From assembly GCA_036824005.1 (NCBI GenBank), contig DAITBA010000001.1, positions 496,001-560,000 of the forward strand: a stretch of 64,000 nucleotides of DNA. Direction: 5' to 3'. The notes beneath the pieces were generated by a model that saw nothing but the letters and a program-made list of their open reading frames with translations, had not been told where the DNA came from and did not search any database. Origin of the DNA: DAITBA01 sp036824005. Lineage in GTDB: Bacteria; Pseudomonadota; Gammaproteobacteria; Burkholderiales; Rhodocyclaceae. The position numbers and the translations under genes are program-made. How positions within the stretch are numbered: position 1 is the stretch's first letter; each line of letters opens with the position of its first letter. Shown in pieces: positions 1-7,957 of this stretch.

Positions 1-1
1 C

Positions 2-172
2 TCGGTGGCCGAAAACTTCACCGGCCAGAAGGGCAAATACGTAGCGCTCAAGGAAACCATAAAGGGCTTCAAGGGCATCGTCGCCGGCGAATACGACCAC
101 CTGCCCGAGCAGGCGTTCTACATGGTCGGCGGCATCGAAGAGGTGGTCGAGAAGGCGAAGACCCTCCAATAA
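2..172 (+). CDS. atpD: F1 ATP synthase subunit beta, C-terminal end (partial)
   Basis: This is the last 56 codons of the catalytic beta subunit of F1Fo ATP synthase; the rest lies upstream of the window. The frame opens with SVAENFTGQKGKYVALKET and closes with the usual acidic/amphipathic end (EEVVEKAKTLQ) before TAA. The C-terminal helical domain of AtpD has this character (GxYVxLxETIxGF, then EHLPEQAFYMVG). It is followed 72 bp later by atpC on the same strand, the standard last two genes of the atp operon, which supports the assignment despite the short length. Confidence 0.95.
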   Translation, partial: SVAENFTGQKGKYVALKETIKGFKGIVAGEYDHLPEQAFYMVGGIEEVVEKAKTLQ

Positions 173-244
173 CGCGCGCAGCCCCGCGCCGGGGCACGGC
201 TCGATGCCGCCGCCTCGCGCCGGAACGGACACTCAGGAGAGCCT

Positions 245-670
245 ATGGCAATGACAGTGCATGTGGATGTGGTAAGCGCGGAAGAGTCGATCTATTCCGG
301 GCTGGCGGAGTTCGTCGTCCTGCCGGGCGAGGTAGGCGAGCTGGGCATTCTGCCGGGCCACACACCGCTGATGACGCGCATCAAGCCCGGCGCCGTGCGC
401 CTCAAAGTGCCCGGCCAGGCGGAGGAGGAGTTGATCTTCGTTGCCGGCGGCATGCTCGAGGTCCAGCCCAACATGGTGACCGTGCTCGCCGACACGGCGA
501 TCCGCGGCAAGGACCTGGACGAAGCCAAGGCAATGGAAGCGAAGAAGAAGGCGGAAGAGGCGATGGCCTCGCGCAGCTCCGAGCTTGAATACGCCAAGGC
601 GCAAGCCGAGCTTGCTGAAGCGATTGCCCAGCTGGCGGCTATCCAGAAGCTGCGCAAGCGCGCACATTGA
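245..670 (+). CDS. atpC: F1 ATP synthase subunit epsilon
   Basis: A 141-aa protein matching the full length of bacterial AtpC. The N-terminal beta-sandwich (about residues 1-88) carries the family signature GELGILPGHTPLMTRIKPG. The C-terminal part (about 90-141) is a charged Ala/Lys/Glu-rich helical hairpin, the regulatory part that can inhibit ATP hydrolysis in the family. The protein belongs to the central stalk of the F1 sector on the cytoplasmic face. The start follows an AGGAGA ribosome-binding site (235-240). It is the last gene of the atp operon and is followed by a strong hairpin terminator. Confidence 0.97.
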   Translation: MAMTVHVDVVSAEESIYSGLAEFVVLPGEVGELGILPGHTPLMTRIKPGAVRLKVPGQAEEELIFVAGGMLEVQPNMVTVLADTAIRGKDLDEAKAMEAKKKAEEAMASRSSELEYAKAQAELAEAIAQLAAIQKLRKRAH

Positions 671-696
671 CCCGCCCGGCGCGCCCAGCGCGAAGC

Positions 697-726
697 AAAA
701 AAACGGCAGCCTCGGCTGCCGTTTTT
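697..726. terminator. Bidirectional rho-independent terminator
   Basis: An 8-bp perfect GC stem (704-711 with 714-721, loop TC) is flanked by an A run (697-703) and a T run (722-726). The structure therefore reads as an intrinsic terminator on both strands. It ends the atp operon from the left and the reverse-strand operon ending at 755 from the right. Confidence 0.9.
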
Positions 727-754
727 CTTGCCGCCGCTTGACTGGCCTGAATCG

Positions 755-1324
755 CTACTGGGGCCGCCTCAGCGTCAGTGCGCCGCGGATTTCGGCCAAG
801 CCGTAGCCGACCGCCTTGTCATCGGGGTAGAGCTCCTTGAGCTTAGCCTGTACGGCGGGGGAGAGCCGATCCGGCGTGCCGTGGCAATTCAGGCAGAGAT
901 CCTGAGTCGGCAGCGCCTTCATGTAGCGATAGACCGACGTATTTCCCTCGGCCACCAGTTCGCCTTTCTCCAGCGCAGTCGGCTTCTCCCCGGCGGCCAG
1001 GCGTCGATCGAATTCCTCGAGAACCGCGCGCTCCCAAGCATCCGGCACCGCTTTTGCATTGCGGTTCCTGAGACTGACGCGACGGACGTTCCAGCCGGAC
1101 TTCTCGGACGCCTCCTTGGCCATCTGCGGCGCCTTGTCCCGGCACACGGCTATGGCGCCTTCGGGCCCACCTTTCTTGATTTCCTCGTCAAGGACGTTCA
1201 GCAATTTGGGGGGTACGGCCCCCGCCACCTGCCTGGCTTCGTCCAACAGCCTGGCCTCATCGGCCGCCGCCGCCGCGCTACACGTTGCCGTCGTCGCCAG
1301 TGCTATCAGCATCGTTCTCAGCAT
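755..1324 (-). CDS. DUF3365 (Tll0287-like) periplasmic haem-binding protein
   Basis: A 189-aa protein with an N-terminal signal peptide (about residues 1-21, Ala-rich cleavage region) and one c-type haem motif, CLNCH, at about residues 144-148. The overall pattern (IAVCRDKAPQMA, then a loop to the CxxCH and a GYGLAEIRGALTL end) matches the DUF3365/Tll0287-like family, monohaem proteins thought to sense or carry electrons in the periplasm. It is the last gene of the reverse-strand ubi cluster, 19 bp after ubiJ. Its link to quinone biosynthesis is positional only; the exact role is unknown. Confidence 0.8.
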   Translation of the reverse strand: MLRTMLIALATTATCSAAAAADEARLLDEARQVAGAVPPKLLNVLDEEIKKGGPEGAIAVCRDKAPQMAKEASEKSGWNVRRVSLRNRNAKAVPDAWERAVLEEFDRRLAAGEKPTALEKGELVAEGNTSVYRYMKALPTQDLCLNCHGTPDRLSPAVQAKLKELYPDDKAVGYGLAEIRGALTLRRPQ

Positions 1325-1343
1325 CGTCTACTCCCTGGTGATC

Positions 1344-1940
1344 CTACGTGGAATGGTTGCGGCTGCGCGGCAGCGTTGGCAGTCGGGCGATGCGTTTGTC
1401 AAGTCGCTCGACATCGTCGCGCAGCGCATCCACCGCATCGAGAAAACCGCGCACATCGTCGCGCCGCGGCAGTGCCGGCTGTTCCTCGCGCAGGTATTCG
1501 ACGACGTTTTGCGCAAGACTGCGCGCCGCCTGCTGCTGCCGTGCGGCGAAACCTTCCATAGCGCCCGCCAGGCGGTGCGCCGCCGCATCACCGACGATCC
1601 GGCTCAGATCCTCTTCGAAATCCCAACGCAGGCCACGAAGCACTGACCCCAGCGCATCGGCGAAATCGGCTGCGCCGACGACGCGCGCTTCGCGCATGAA
1701 CGCGTCGTGGCCTTGCAAGGCGAGAAGCGGCGTGCCGGGCGGCAGTGCGATTCGAACATCGATCTGTCTGTCAGCAGTGGAGCTGCCAAGCAAGCCGTCC
1801 GGCCGGATCTCAAAGTCGAGTGTGATCGGCGCCAGTTCCAGACATGCGCGCTTGCCCGCAAAGGGCTTGAGCCGATCGCGGGCCCAACCGGCGTCCTTGA
1901 GCAGGTGGTTTAGCACTGCGATGGCACCGCGATCCAGCAT
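1344..1940 (-). CDS. ubiJ: Ubiquinone biosynthesis accessory factor UbiJ (SCP2 domain)
   Basis: A 198-aa protein with an N-terminal SCP2-like lipid-binding domain (about 1-105, with LDFEIRPDGLL and GHDAFMREARVVGAADFADAL) and a C-terminal segment predicted to be helical/coiled coil (about 135-190). This is the architecture of UbiJ, which with UbiK organises the aerobic ubiquinone hydroxylases on a lipid-binding scaffold. In Escherichia coli the order is ubiE-ubiJ-ubiB; here ubiE is upstream in the same operon, with a Tim44-like gene inserted between them. No ubiB follows. Confidence 0.85.
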   Translation of the reverse strand: MLDRGAIAVLNHLLKDAGWARDRLKPFAGKRACLELAPITLDFEIRPDGLLGSSTADRQIDVRIALPPGTPLLALQGHDAFMREARVVGAADFADALGSVLRGLRWDFEEDLSRIVGDAAAHRLAGAMEGFAARQQQAARSLAQNVVEYLREEQPALPRRDDVRGFLDAVDALRDDVERLDKRIARLPTLPRSRNHST

Positions 1941-2005
1941 GGCTACGGAAAAAGAATGGGGACTTTCGTCCCCATTCTATCACGACCATCAGGTGATGCT
2001 TATAT

Positions 2006-2917
2006 TCACTGCATCTGCTCGATCCCGGCGATCACCCAGCCCGAGCTGCCATCTGCCGGCTTGACCAAGTGCCAAGCCTCGTCGAACGGCATCGGCGCAG
2101 CATCCGCCTGTTCTCGGATGCTGCCGTGGAAACGCACGCTCGCTACGTAGCGACCGTCCTCTTGGCTGACATCCAGCATCTCGGCGTCGAGGGCGACGAC
2201 GTCGGTCTGCTGAAGCTGTGTGCCGCGCTCCTGCATTTGCAGTTTGATCTCGGCGAACATCTCAGGTGTGGTGAAGGTACGGATGTCCTCCAGGTTTCCA
2301 GCATCGTTCGCGGCTTGCAGGCGAATGAAATTGAGCTTTGCCTGGCGCAGGAAGCCCTCGCTGTCGAAACCGGCCAGGACATTTCGCTGCGCCGGGGACG
2401 ATTCCAGCGTCGCGCCGGTGCCGAGCGGTGCCACCGGCTCGCGCCGCAGTTCCGTACCGATAGCCCCCACGCCCGCGCCGGCGTACTGCGACGTGCCGCC
2501 CGGCGCCTGCCGCTTGCGCAATAGCAACCGGATGACGAAGAACACGGCGACGACCACCAGCAACATCAGCAGCATTGACGCGAATTCCTCGCCCAAGCCG
2601 AGGTGGGACAACATGGCGGCCAGCCCTATGCCGGCGGCGATGCCCGCGATCGGGCCCAACCAGCGGCTCATGCCGCTGGGCTGTGCAGCCGGCGGCGTCG
2701 CGGCCGGCTTGGCGGCGGCGGCCGGGGCCGCGCTCGGGGCTGGCGCGGCACTCTGTGTCGGCGCAGCCGGCGCCGGTGGTGTGGCCTCACGCTTCATGAC
2801 GCTGTCGCGCGTCATGCCGCTGCTGCGCCCTCCGCCGAGCCGTTTTGCCTCCGCGTCGGCGATGAACGTTCCCATGCCGACAGTTGCCGTGAGCAACGCG
2901 ATAAACAGACGTTTCAT
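2006..2917 (-). CDS. Tim44-like domain membrane protein
   Basis: A 303-aa protein. The first ~24 residues form a signal sequence, residues about 45-82 are a low-complexity Pro/Ala linker, and one or two hydrophobic segments (about 88-132, including MLLMLLVVVAVFFVIRLLL) are followed by a basic KRQ stop. Residues about 175-303 match the Tim44-like/MBA1 fold (FLRQAKLNFIRLQAANDAGNLEDIRTFTTPEMFAEI). In betaproteobacteria such genes often sit between ubiE and ubiJ, as here. The function is unproven; a membrane-linked role in Ubi complex assembly is inference from position. The start follows a GGAGG-like site upstream of 2917. Confidence 0.8.
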   Translation of the reverse strand: MKRLFIALLTATVGMGTFIADAEAKRLGGGRSSGMTRDSVMKREATPPAPAAPTQSAAPAPSAAPAAAAKPAATPPAAQPSGMSRWLGPIAGIAAGIGLAAMLSHLGLGEEFASMLLMLLVVVAVFFVIRLLLRKRQAPGGTSQYAGAGVGAIGTELRREPVAPLGTGATLESSPAQRNVLAGFDSEGFLRQAKLNFIRLQAANDAGNLEDIRTFTTPEMFAEIKLQMQERGTQLQQTDVVALDAEMLDVSQEDGRYVASVRFHGSIREQADAAPMPFDEAWHLVKPADGSSGWVIAGIEQMQ

Positions 2918-2941
2918 GTAGGTTATGCCTCCTTCGGAAAA

Positions 2942-3676
2942 TCAAAACTTGTAGCCGCGGTGCAACGCTACCACACCGGCGCTCAGATTGAAGTATTCGA
3001 CGCGTTCGAACCCTGCCAGTTCCATCATCTGCTTCAGGCACTGCTGGTCGGGATGAACGCGGATGGACTCGGCCAGGTAGCGGTAGCTCTCAGCGTCGTT
3101 GACGACACGCCCGCCCAGCCAGGGCAAGACCTTGAACGAGTAGAAGTCATAAATCGGTGCCAACGGCGGCCAAATGCGGGAGAACTCCAGTACCAGCGCT
3201 CGACCGCCGGGCCGCAACACACGCCGCATCTCCGCCAGCGCACGGTCCTTGTCAGTCATGTTGCGCAGGCCAAATGCCACGGCGACGCAATCGAAGTAGT
3301 CGCCGGGGAACGGCAGCCGCTCACCGTTACACTGTGCGACCGGTAGCAGCCGACCCTGATCCACGATGCGATCCCGGCCACGGGACAGCATGGCGTGGTT
3401 GATGTCGGTTAGCCACACTTCCCCACGCTCGCCGACGCGCCTGGCAAACGCCAGGGAAAGGTCTGCCGTGCCGCCCGCGACGTCGAGAACCCTGTCGCCG
3501 GGCTTGACGCCGGAGAGCTCGACGGCAAATGCCTTCCACAAGCGGTGCATGCCGAACGACATCAGATCGTTCATCAGATCGTAGCGCTTGGCAACGGAGT
3601 TAAAGACGCCCGCAACGCGCTGCGCCTTGTCGCTTTCGTTGACGGTTTCGTAGCCGAAGTGGGTCCGCTTTTCCAC
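2942..3676 (-). CDS. ubiE: UbiE SAM-dependent methyltransferase of ubiquinone/menaquinone synthesis
   Basis: C-methyltransferase of ubiquinone (and demethylmenaquinone) biosynthesis. Diagnostic segments are THFGYETV near the N-terminus, RYDLMNDLMSFGMHRLWK, the SAM-binding VLDVAGGTADLSLAFA, LRPGGRALVLEFS, and the family end AGVVALHRGYKF. I place the start at a GTG (3676), giving 244 aa. The frame stays open to 3796, but the longer version would overlap the DUF971 gene (stop at 3691) and adds a low-complexity tail absent from the family. The ribosome-binding site for this GTG is weak, suggesting coupling to the gene 15 bp upstream. Confidence 0.95.
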   Translation of the reverse strand: MEKRTHFGYETVNESDKAQRVAGVFNSVAKRYDLMNDLMSFGMHRLWKAFAVELSGVKPGDRVLDVAGGTADLSLAFARRVGERGEVWLTDINHAMLSRGRDRIVDQGRLLPVAQCNGERLPFPGDYFDCVAVAFGLRNMTDKDRALAEMRRVLRPGGRALVLEFSRIWPPLAPIYDFYSFKVLPWLGGRVVNDAESYRYLAESIRVHPDQQCLKQMMELAGFERVEYFNLSAGVVALHRGYKF

Positions 3677-3690
3677 GGCGATGCCTGGCG

Positions 3691-4116
3691 TCAGTGAGAG
3701 TGGCAACCGCCGTGTTTGCTTGACGGTTGCTGGGATACTGCGTCCGGATCGCGACTGGCGCCCGCTTCCTCCATTCGGGCCAGGTACTCGTTCCAAAGCG
3801 CTTCCCGGTTTTCGCCCAAGAGATACAGGTAATCCCAGGAATAAATGCCCGTATCGTGGCCGTCGGAAAAAGCAGGCTTGATGGCGTAGCTGCCGACCGG
3901 CTCGACGCTCACGATATCCACCTCCTTTTTGCCGACCTGCAATACTTCCTGCCCCGGCCCATGCCCGCGCACCTCCGCCGACGGCGAATACACGCGCAGG
4001 AACTCGTAGCTCAACTGAAAGCTCTTGCCATCGGCAAAAGCGATTTCCATCATGTGCGACTTGCGATGCAGCTTGATCTCGGTGGGTATCGGCGTACTCT
4101 TGTCGAGGCCGGCCAT
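3691..4116 (-). CDS. DUF971 (gamma-butyrobetaine hydroxylase N-terminal-like) protein
   Basis: A 141-aa protein of the DUF971 family: TEIKLHRKSHMMEIAFADGK, then LSYEFLRVYSPSAEVRGHGPG, VGKKEVDIVSVEPVGSYAIKPAFSDGHDTGIYSWDYLYLLG. The family shares the small N-terminal domain of gamma-butyrobetaine hydroxylase, but the oxygenase domain is absent. The C-terminus is His-rich (HGGCHSH) and could bind metal. It is the first gene of the reverse-strand operon running into ubiE (15 bp spacing), an arrangement often seen in betaproteobacteria. Biochemical role unknown. Confidence 0.85.
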   Translation of the reverse strand: MAGLDKSTPIPTEIKLHRKSHMMEIAFADGKSFQLSYEFLRVYSPSAEVRGHGPGQEVLQVGKKEVDIVSVEPVGSYAIKPAFSDGHDTGIYSWDYLYLLGENREALWNEYLARMEEAGASRDPDAVSQQPSSKHGGCHSH

Positions 4117-4203
4117 GTTCGTCTCCAGGCGATCCCGGGGGTGCTCATCATACCGCAGACTGGCGCATGCCTTAACCGCGCCGATTGCCGGGGTATTGAC
4201 TGC

Positions 4204-4221
4204 CTGTAATCAAACTGTCAC
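4204..4221 (+). promoter_or_regulatory. Pho box upstream of phoB
   Basis: CTGTAATCAAACTGTCAC matches the 18-bp Pho box consensus (CTGTCATAAATCTGTCAC) at 15 of 18 positions, with the two CTGT repeats exactly 11 bp apart. A possible -10, TAAACT (4232-4237), lies about 10 bp downstream, where a PhoB-activated promoter should have one. The phoB start codon is at 4268. This indicates autoregulation of phoBR under phosphate limitation. Confidence 0.85.
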
Positions 4222-4267
4222 CGAACCGCCATAAACTGGACAGCGTGTCACAAACCCAAAACCGTCC

Positions 4268-4960
4268 ATGCCCGCAACGATCCTGCTTGTCGAGGATGAA
4301 CCGGCGATCCAGGAGCTGCTCGCCGTCAGTCTGACGCGCGCCGGGTACCACGTGCTGCGCGCCGGCGACGCCGAAGCCGCGCAGAAACTCGTGCGCGAAG
4401 CGCTGCCGGATCTGATTCTTCTCGACTGGATGCTGCCCGGAATGTCCGGCATTGAGCTTGCGCGCCGGCTGCGGGCAGAGGAGCGCACACGCGCGGTTCC
4501 ATTGATCATGCTGACCGCGCGCAGCGACGAACAGGACAAGATCACCGGCCTGGAAACGGGCGCAGACGACTACATCACCAAACCCTTCAGCCCGCGCGAA
4601 CTTGCCGCCCGCATCAAGGCGGTGCTGCGGCGCCGCGCACCGCAAGTCACCGAAGACGCCGTCGAAATCGGCAGCCTGCGCCTCGACCCGGCAACCCACC
4701 GCGTCACCTGCGGCAATCAGCCGATCGCACTCGGGCCGACCGAGTTCCGCCTGCTGCACTTCCTGATGACCCATCCCGAGCGGGTGCACAGTCGCCCCCA
4801 GCTCCTGGATCGGGTCTGGGGCGACCACGTTTTCGTCGAAGAGCGCACCGTGGATGTCCATATTCGACGCCTGCGCGGCGCGCTGGAACCGCTCGGTCTG
4901 GACGGCGTGATCCAGACCGTGCGTGGCAGCGGCTACCGTCTGTCGCGGCAGACCGACTGA
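4268..4960 (+). CDS. phoB: Phosphate regulon response regulator PhoB
   Basis: A 230-aa OmpR-family response regulator. The receiver (about 1-120) has the acid pocket VEDE (9-11), phospho-acceptor D53 in LLDWMLPG, Thr in LTARS and the conserved Lys in ITKPFSPREL. The C-terminal winged helix (about 130-230) ends VIQTVRGSGYRLS, and the LDWMLPGMSG and EERTVDVHIRRLR segments are typical of PhoB. It would activate phosphate-starvation genes through Pho boxes, one of which lies in its own promoter. phoR follows after 94 bp on the same strand. Confidence 0.96.
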   Translation: MPATILLVEDEPAIQELLAVSLTRAGYHVLRAGDAEAAQKLVREALPDLILLDWMLPGMSGIELARRLRAEERTRAVPLIMLTARSDEQDKITGLETGADDYITKPFSPRELAARIKAVLRRRAPQVTEDAVEIGSLRLDPATHRVTCGNQPIALGPTEFRLLHFLMTHPERVHSRPQLLDRVWGDHVFVEERTVDVHIRRLRGALEPLGLDGVIQTVRGSGYRLSRQTD

Positions 4961-5054
4961 ATCGTCGCCTATTCGCACCTGACGCTGACGGCTTCGCCCA
5001 TTCGCCGGCGTGGGATAATCGCAGCAGTCCGTTGCCTTCCGCCGCACCCTATCC

Positions 5055-6368
5055 GTGAACAACTTCTGGTTCCGGGCCGTGGTTCCGCTGGTCATGACTG
5101 CCTTGCTGGCGCTAACCGCATGGCCAGTGGTCGGACCGATCGGCGCACTGCTCATCGCAGTCGTCATCCTGTTGCTGCAGGTAATCGGACATCTGCGCAA
5201 TCTCGACCGTTTGATGCACTGGTTGCGGCAGGTTCCCGGCGCACCCGCGCCGCCTGCGGCGGGCATCTGGAGTGAGATATTCTCGGCCCTGCAGCGCCGT
5301 GCCAAGCGCAATCTAGCTTTGCGTACCGACTTGTCGATGCGCCTGGAGCGATTCCGCGAGGCCGGCCAGGCTATGCCCGATGGTGTCGTCATCCTCTCCA
5401 GACAGAATGCCATCGAGTGGCTGAATGCTACGGCCGAGGATCACTTCGGGCTCAATCCAAGCCAAGACGTCGGCATGCTGATCACAAACCTGCTGCGCCA
5501 ACCGGACTTCGTTGCCTACCTGAGCAGCGGCCAGTACGGCGAACCCTTGGTCATCCGCTCGATGCGCAGAATCGGACACACGCTGGCGCTGCAGGTGATC
5601 AGCTTCGGCGAGGATCAAAAACTCCTACTCTCGCGCGACATCACACAGCTGGAAAGGCTTGAGACCATGCGGCGCGACTTCATCGCCAACGTGTCGCACG
5701 AGCTGAAGACACCGCTCACCGTCGTGCTTGGCTTCATCGAGACCCTGATCGACGCGCATCCCAATTTACCGCACGAGGAAGCGGCGACCTATCTCAATCT
5801 GGCCATGCAACAGGCGCAGCGCATGCAGCGGCTGGTGGACGATTTGCTAACTCTATCGGCGCTGGAGACCGACAGTCCGCCGCCGAGCGAAGAACGGGTC
5901 GACATGCACGCGCTGCTTGCCGAAGTGCGCCGCGACTGCGAGGCACTGTCCGCGGGTCGTCATCGCATCGAAACGGATTTCGGCGCGCCGGCGGTCATCC
6001 TCGGCAGTGCCAAGGAGCTGCGCAGTGCCTTCGTCAACCTCGCCAGCAACGCCGTGCGCTACACGCCCGATGGCGGTGTCATCAAACTGACGTGGCGGCT
6101 CGACGACGGCGGTGGGACATTCAGCGTCGAGGACAACGGCATCGGAATCGAGGCGCAGCACATTCCGCGCCTGACCGAGCGCTTCTATCGCATCGATCGC
6201 GGCCGTTCCCGGGAAATGGGCGGCACCGGCCTGGGCTTGGCCATTGTCAAGCATGTCCTCACCCGCCACCAGGCGGCGCTCGACATCGCCAGCGAACCCG
6301 GTGGCGGCAGCCGCTTTACCTGCCGCTTCCCGGCGCGGCGGGTGTTTCCTGTCGTGGCAGCGGCGTAA
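5055..6368 (+). CDS. phoR: Phosphate regulon sensor histidine kinase PhoR
   Basis: A 437-aa membrane sensor kinase starting at GTG. Two closely spaced transmembrane segments (about 8-45) have almost no periplasmic loop, which is typical of PhoR, whose signal comes through PhoU and the Pst transporter. A PAS domain (about 95-195) is followed by HisKA with the phospho-His at about 215 (VSHELKTPLTVVLGFIETL), then HATPase_c with N box (NLASNAVRYTP), G1 (DNGIGI) and G2 (GGTGLGLAIVKHV). It phosphorylates PhoB. The 3' end overlaps the convergent reverse-strand gene at 6316 by 53 bp. Confidence 0.96.
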   Translation: MNNFWFRAVVPLVMTALLALTAWPVVGPIGALLIAVVILLLQVIGHLRNLDRLMHWLRQVPGAPAPPAAGIWSEIFSALQRRAKRNLALRTDLSMRLERFREAGQAMPDGVVILSRQNAIEWLNATAEDHFGLNPSQDVGMLITNLLRQPDFVAYLSSGQYGEPLVIRSMRRIGHTLALQVISFGEDQKLLLSRDITQLERLETMRRDFIANVSHELKTPLTVVLGFIETLIDAHPNLPHEEAATYLNLAMQQAQRMQRLVDDLLTLSALETDSPPPSEERVDMHALLAEVRRDCEALSAGRHRIETDFGAPAVILGSAKELRSAFVNLASNAVRYTPDGGVIKLTWRLDDGGGTFSVEDNGIGIEAQHIPRLTERFYRIDRGRSREMGGTGLGLAIVKHVLTRHQAALDIASEPGGGSRFTCRFPARRVFPVVAAA

Positions 6369-7938
6369 AGCTGACGCGATCGAAATTGCTGCCCTGGGTG
6401 AGAAGCTCCTCCAATCTCACCTGCCTCGACTCCACGGTATAGATCTCGATCACGCGCTCCGGGCGGTACCAGCCGCGTGGCAGCACGAGGGAGTTCTTCT
6501 CCTTCAATGCTTCCACGGCCGGCAGGAGAAACGCGCGCACATAGCGTTCCGACGGCGAGACGGCGAGGCCGGTCGGGCGGACAGCGATCGCCTGGGGCGT
6601 GCCGGGCAGCACGAACACGCCGGCAAACAGGTTTCCTGTTCCCTGGAACATCAGCCAGCTTACCTTGCACAGCAGGAAGATCTTCGAATCCGGCGGGCGC
6701 AGGCCGATGAGTTCGCCATACTCGACACGGCAGCCGGCCTCCGAGCGCTGGAGCCGGAAACCGCTGACGGAGTGATCCACCACCTGCCAGTTCTCGAGCA
6801 CGAAACCCATCTGCGCGGCATGCACGTGCAGCGGCTGTGCGGGGTCCACCATGTAGCGGAAGGTGACGATGGTGTCGAACTCGTCGCGCGAATAAACCCG
6901 GACATGATCCGGCTGAACGAATTCCGTGCCACCGACGTAGTAGTGGATCGCTTCAAACCCGTTGCAGATTTCGGCCACACCGGCGGCCGGGCGCCGGGGA
7001 AAGCGCCTCGCTGTCGCGGCCAGACACCAAGGGCGGAAAAGCTGCAGCAAGAGGCGGCCGCAGGCCGGTTCCTGGCAATCATCGCCGAGCCCGAGCGCCG
7101 ACGGCGCAACCTTCTTTTTCAACTTGGACAGGATGCGCTGGATCTCCTGGGCCAGCGCCGTGCCGTCGAGCCGGCGCAGGGTTTCGCTGCGCGCCTGCTG
7201 GTCCATGGGTACCAGGCCGTGATCAAGCATCAGATCCACGCCGTAGGTGCGCGGCGGGTCGCTTTCGTCGGCGGGGGTGACAGCGACGAGCGCAGCGAAG
7301 CGCTGTGCCCAGCGACAGATCCACAGAAACTCCCGCGGACTGCGGCCGTAGGGATTGGCGAGATCGATCAGCAGCACCGCCGCGTAGGCCGCCTCGCAGG
7401 TTTCGTTCTGGGTTGCTTCATTGAGAGATTCCGGCACGGGCGTCCGGGCGACAGCCAACTCTTCGGCACGGGCGAAGTAGCCGTGCAGGTCCGCCCAGAC
7501 GCCGCGCGGCAACTCGCGCCGGGCGCGGTAATACTCGACGATAGTTCGCCCGCTGTAATGGATGGAACGATGGCAGACCGTCGCCATGCGTGCCTGCGCG
7601 GCAGGGTCTTGCGCACCCAGCCGCGCCAGCTGGGCGTAGGAGCGGGCGACCGCCTGCCACAATCCGACGACGTGCCGCAATACTTCGTCATCGGTGCTGT
7701 CGGGTGGCAGAGGCTTGGCGGCGTAGCGTTCGGCCATCTGCTCGTGCACGAAGGCGAGCGGCATGCGCGCCGCCTCGAGGACCTCGAAGTAACCAATCGG
7801 CGCGGGCGGCGTGTTCTGCATGCCGCCGATGAGCGCGGAAAGGGTTTCGTATGCCAGCGGCAGGTTGGTGAGAGGCAACTGATCCAGCACCTTCCTGCAT
7901 TGCTGGGGATCGGCGAAGTTCATGTCTCTGGGTATCAT
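6316..7938 (-). CDS. Uncharacterised protein, paralogue 1 of a three-member family
   Basis: A 540-aa protein I cannot assign. It shares its whole layout with the products of 7958-9520 and 12452-14017: an N-terminal (D)xxxCRxxLxxLP segment, a helical middle, a Cys-rich motif (here GDDCQEPACGRLLLQLF), an FEAIHYYVGG segment, then D-x-S-x-x-G-x-R-L (DHSVSGFRLQR). A beta-rich end follows with LPGTPQAIAVRPTG. The D-x-S-x-x-G element resembles the second half of a PilZ motif, but I see no convincing RxxxR. It is the last gene of the HIT-paralogue 2-paralogue 1 operon (19 bp spacing). An alternative start is the ATG at 7923. The last 53 bp overlap phoR. Confidence 0.75.
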   Translation of the reverse strand: MIPRDMNFADPQQCRKVLDQLPLTNLPLAYETLSALIGGMQNTPPAPIGYFEVLEAARMPLAFVHEQMAERYAAKPLPPDSTDDEVLRHVVGLWQAVARSYAQLARLGAQDPAAQARMATVCHRSIHYSGRTIVEYYRARRELPRGVWADLHGYFARAEELAVARTPVPESLNEATQNETCEAAYAAVLLIDLANPYGRSPREFLWICRWAQRFAALVAVTPADESDPPRTYGVDLMLDHGLVPMDQQARSETLRRLDGTALAQEIQRILSKLKKKVAPSALGLGDDCQEPACGRLLLQLFRPWCLAATARRFPRRPAAGVAEICNGFEAIHYYVGGTEFVQPDHVRVYSRDEFDTIVTFRYMVDPAQPLHVHAAQMGFVLENWQVVDHSVSGFRLQRSEAGCRVEYGELIGLRPPDSKIFLLCKVSWLMFQGTGNLFAGVFVLPGTPQAIAVRPTGLAVSPSERYVRAFLLPAVEALKEKNSLVLPRGWYRPERVIEIYTVESRQVRLEELLTQGSNFDRVSFTPLPRQETPAAPGSGR

Positions 7939-7957
7939 CTCGTACGCTACCCTTTGA

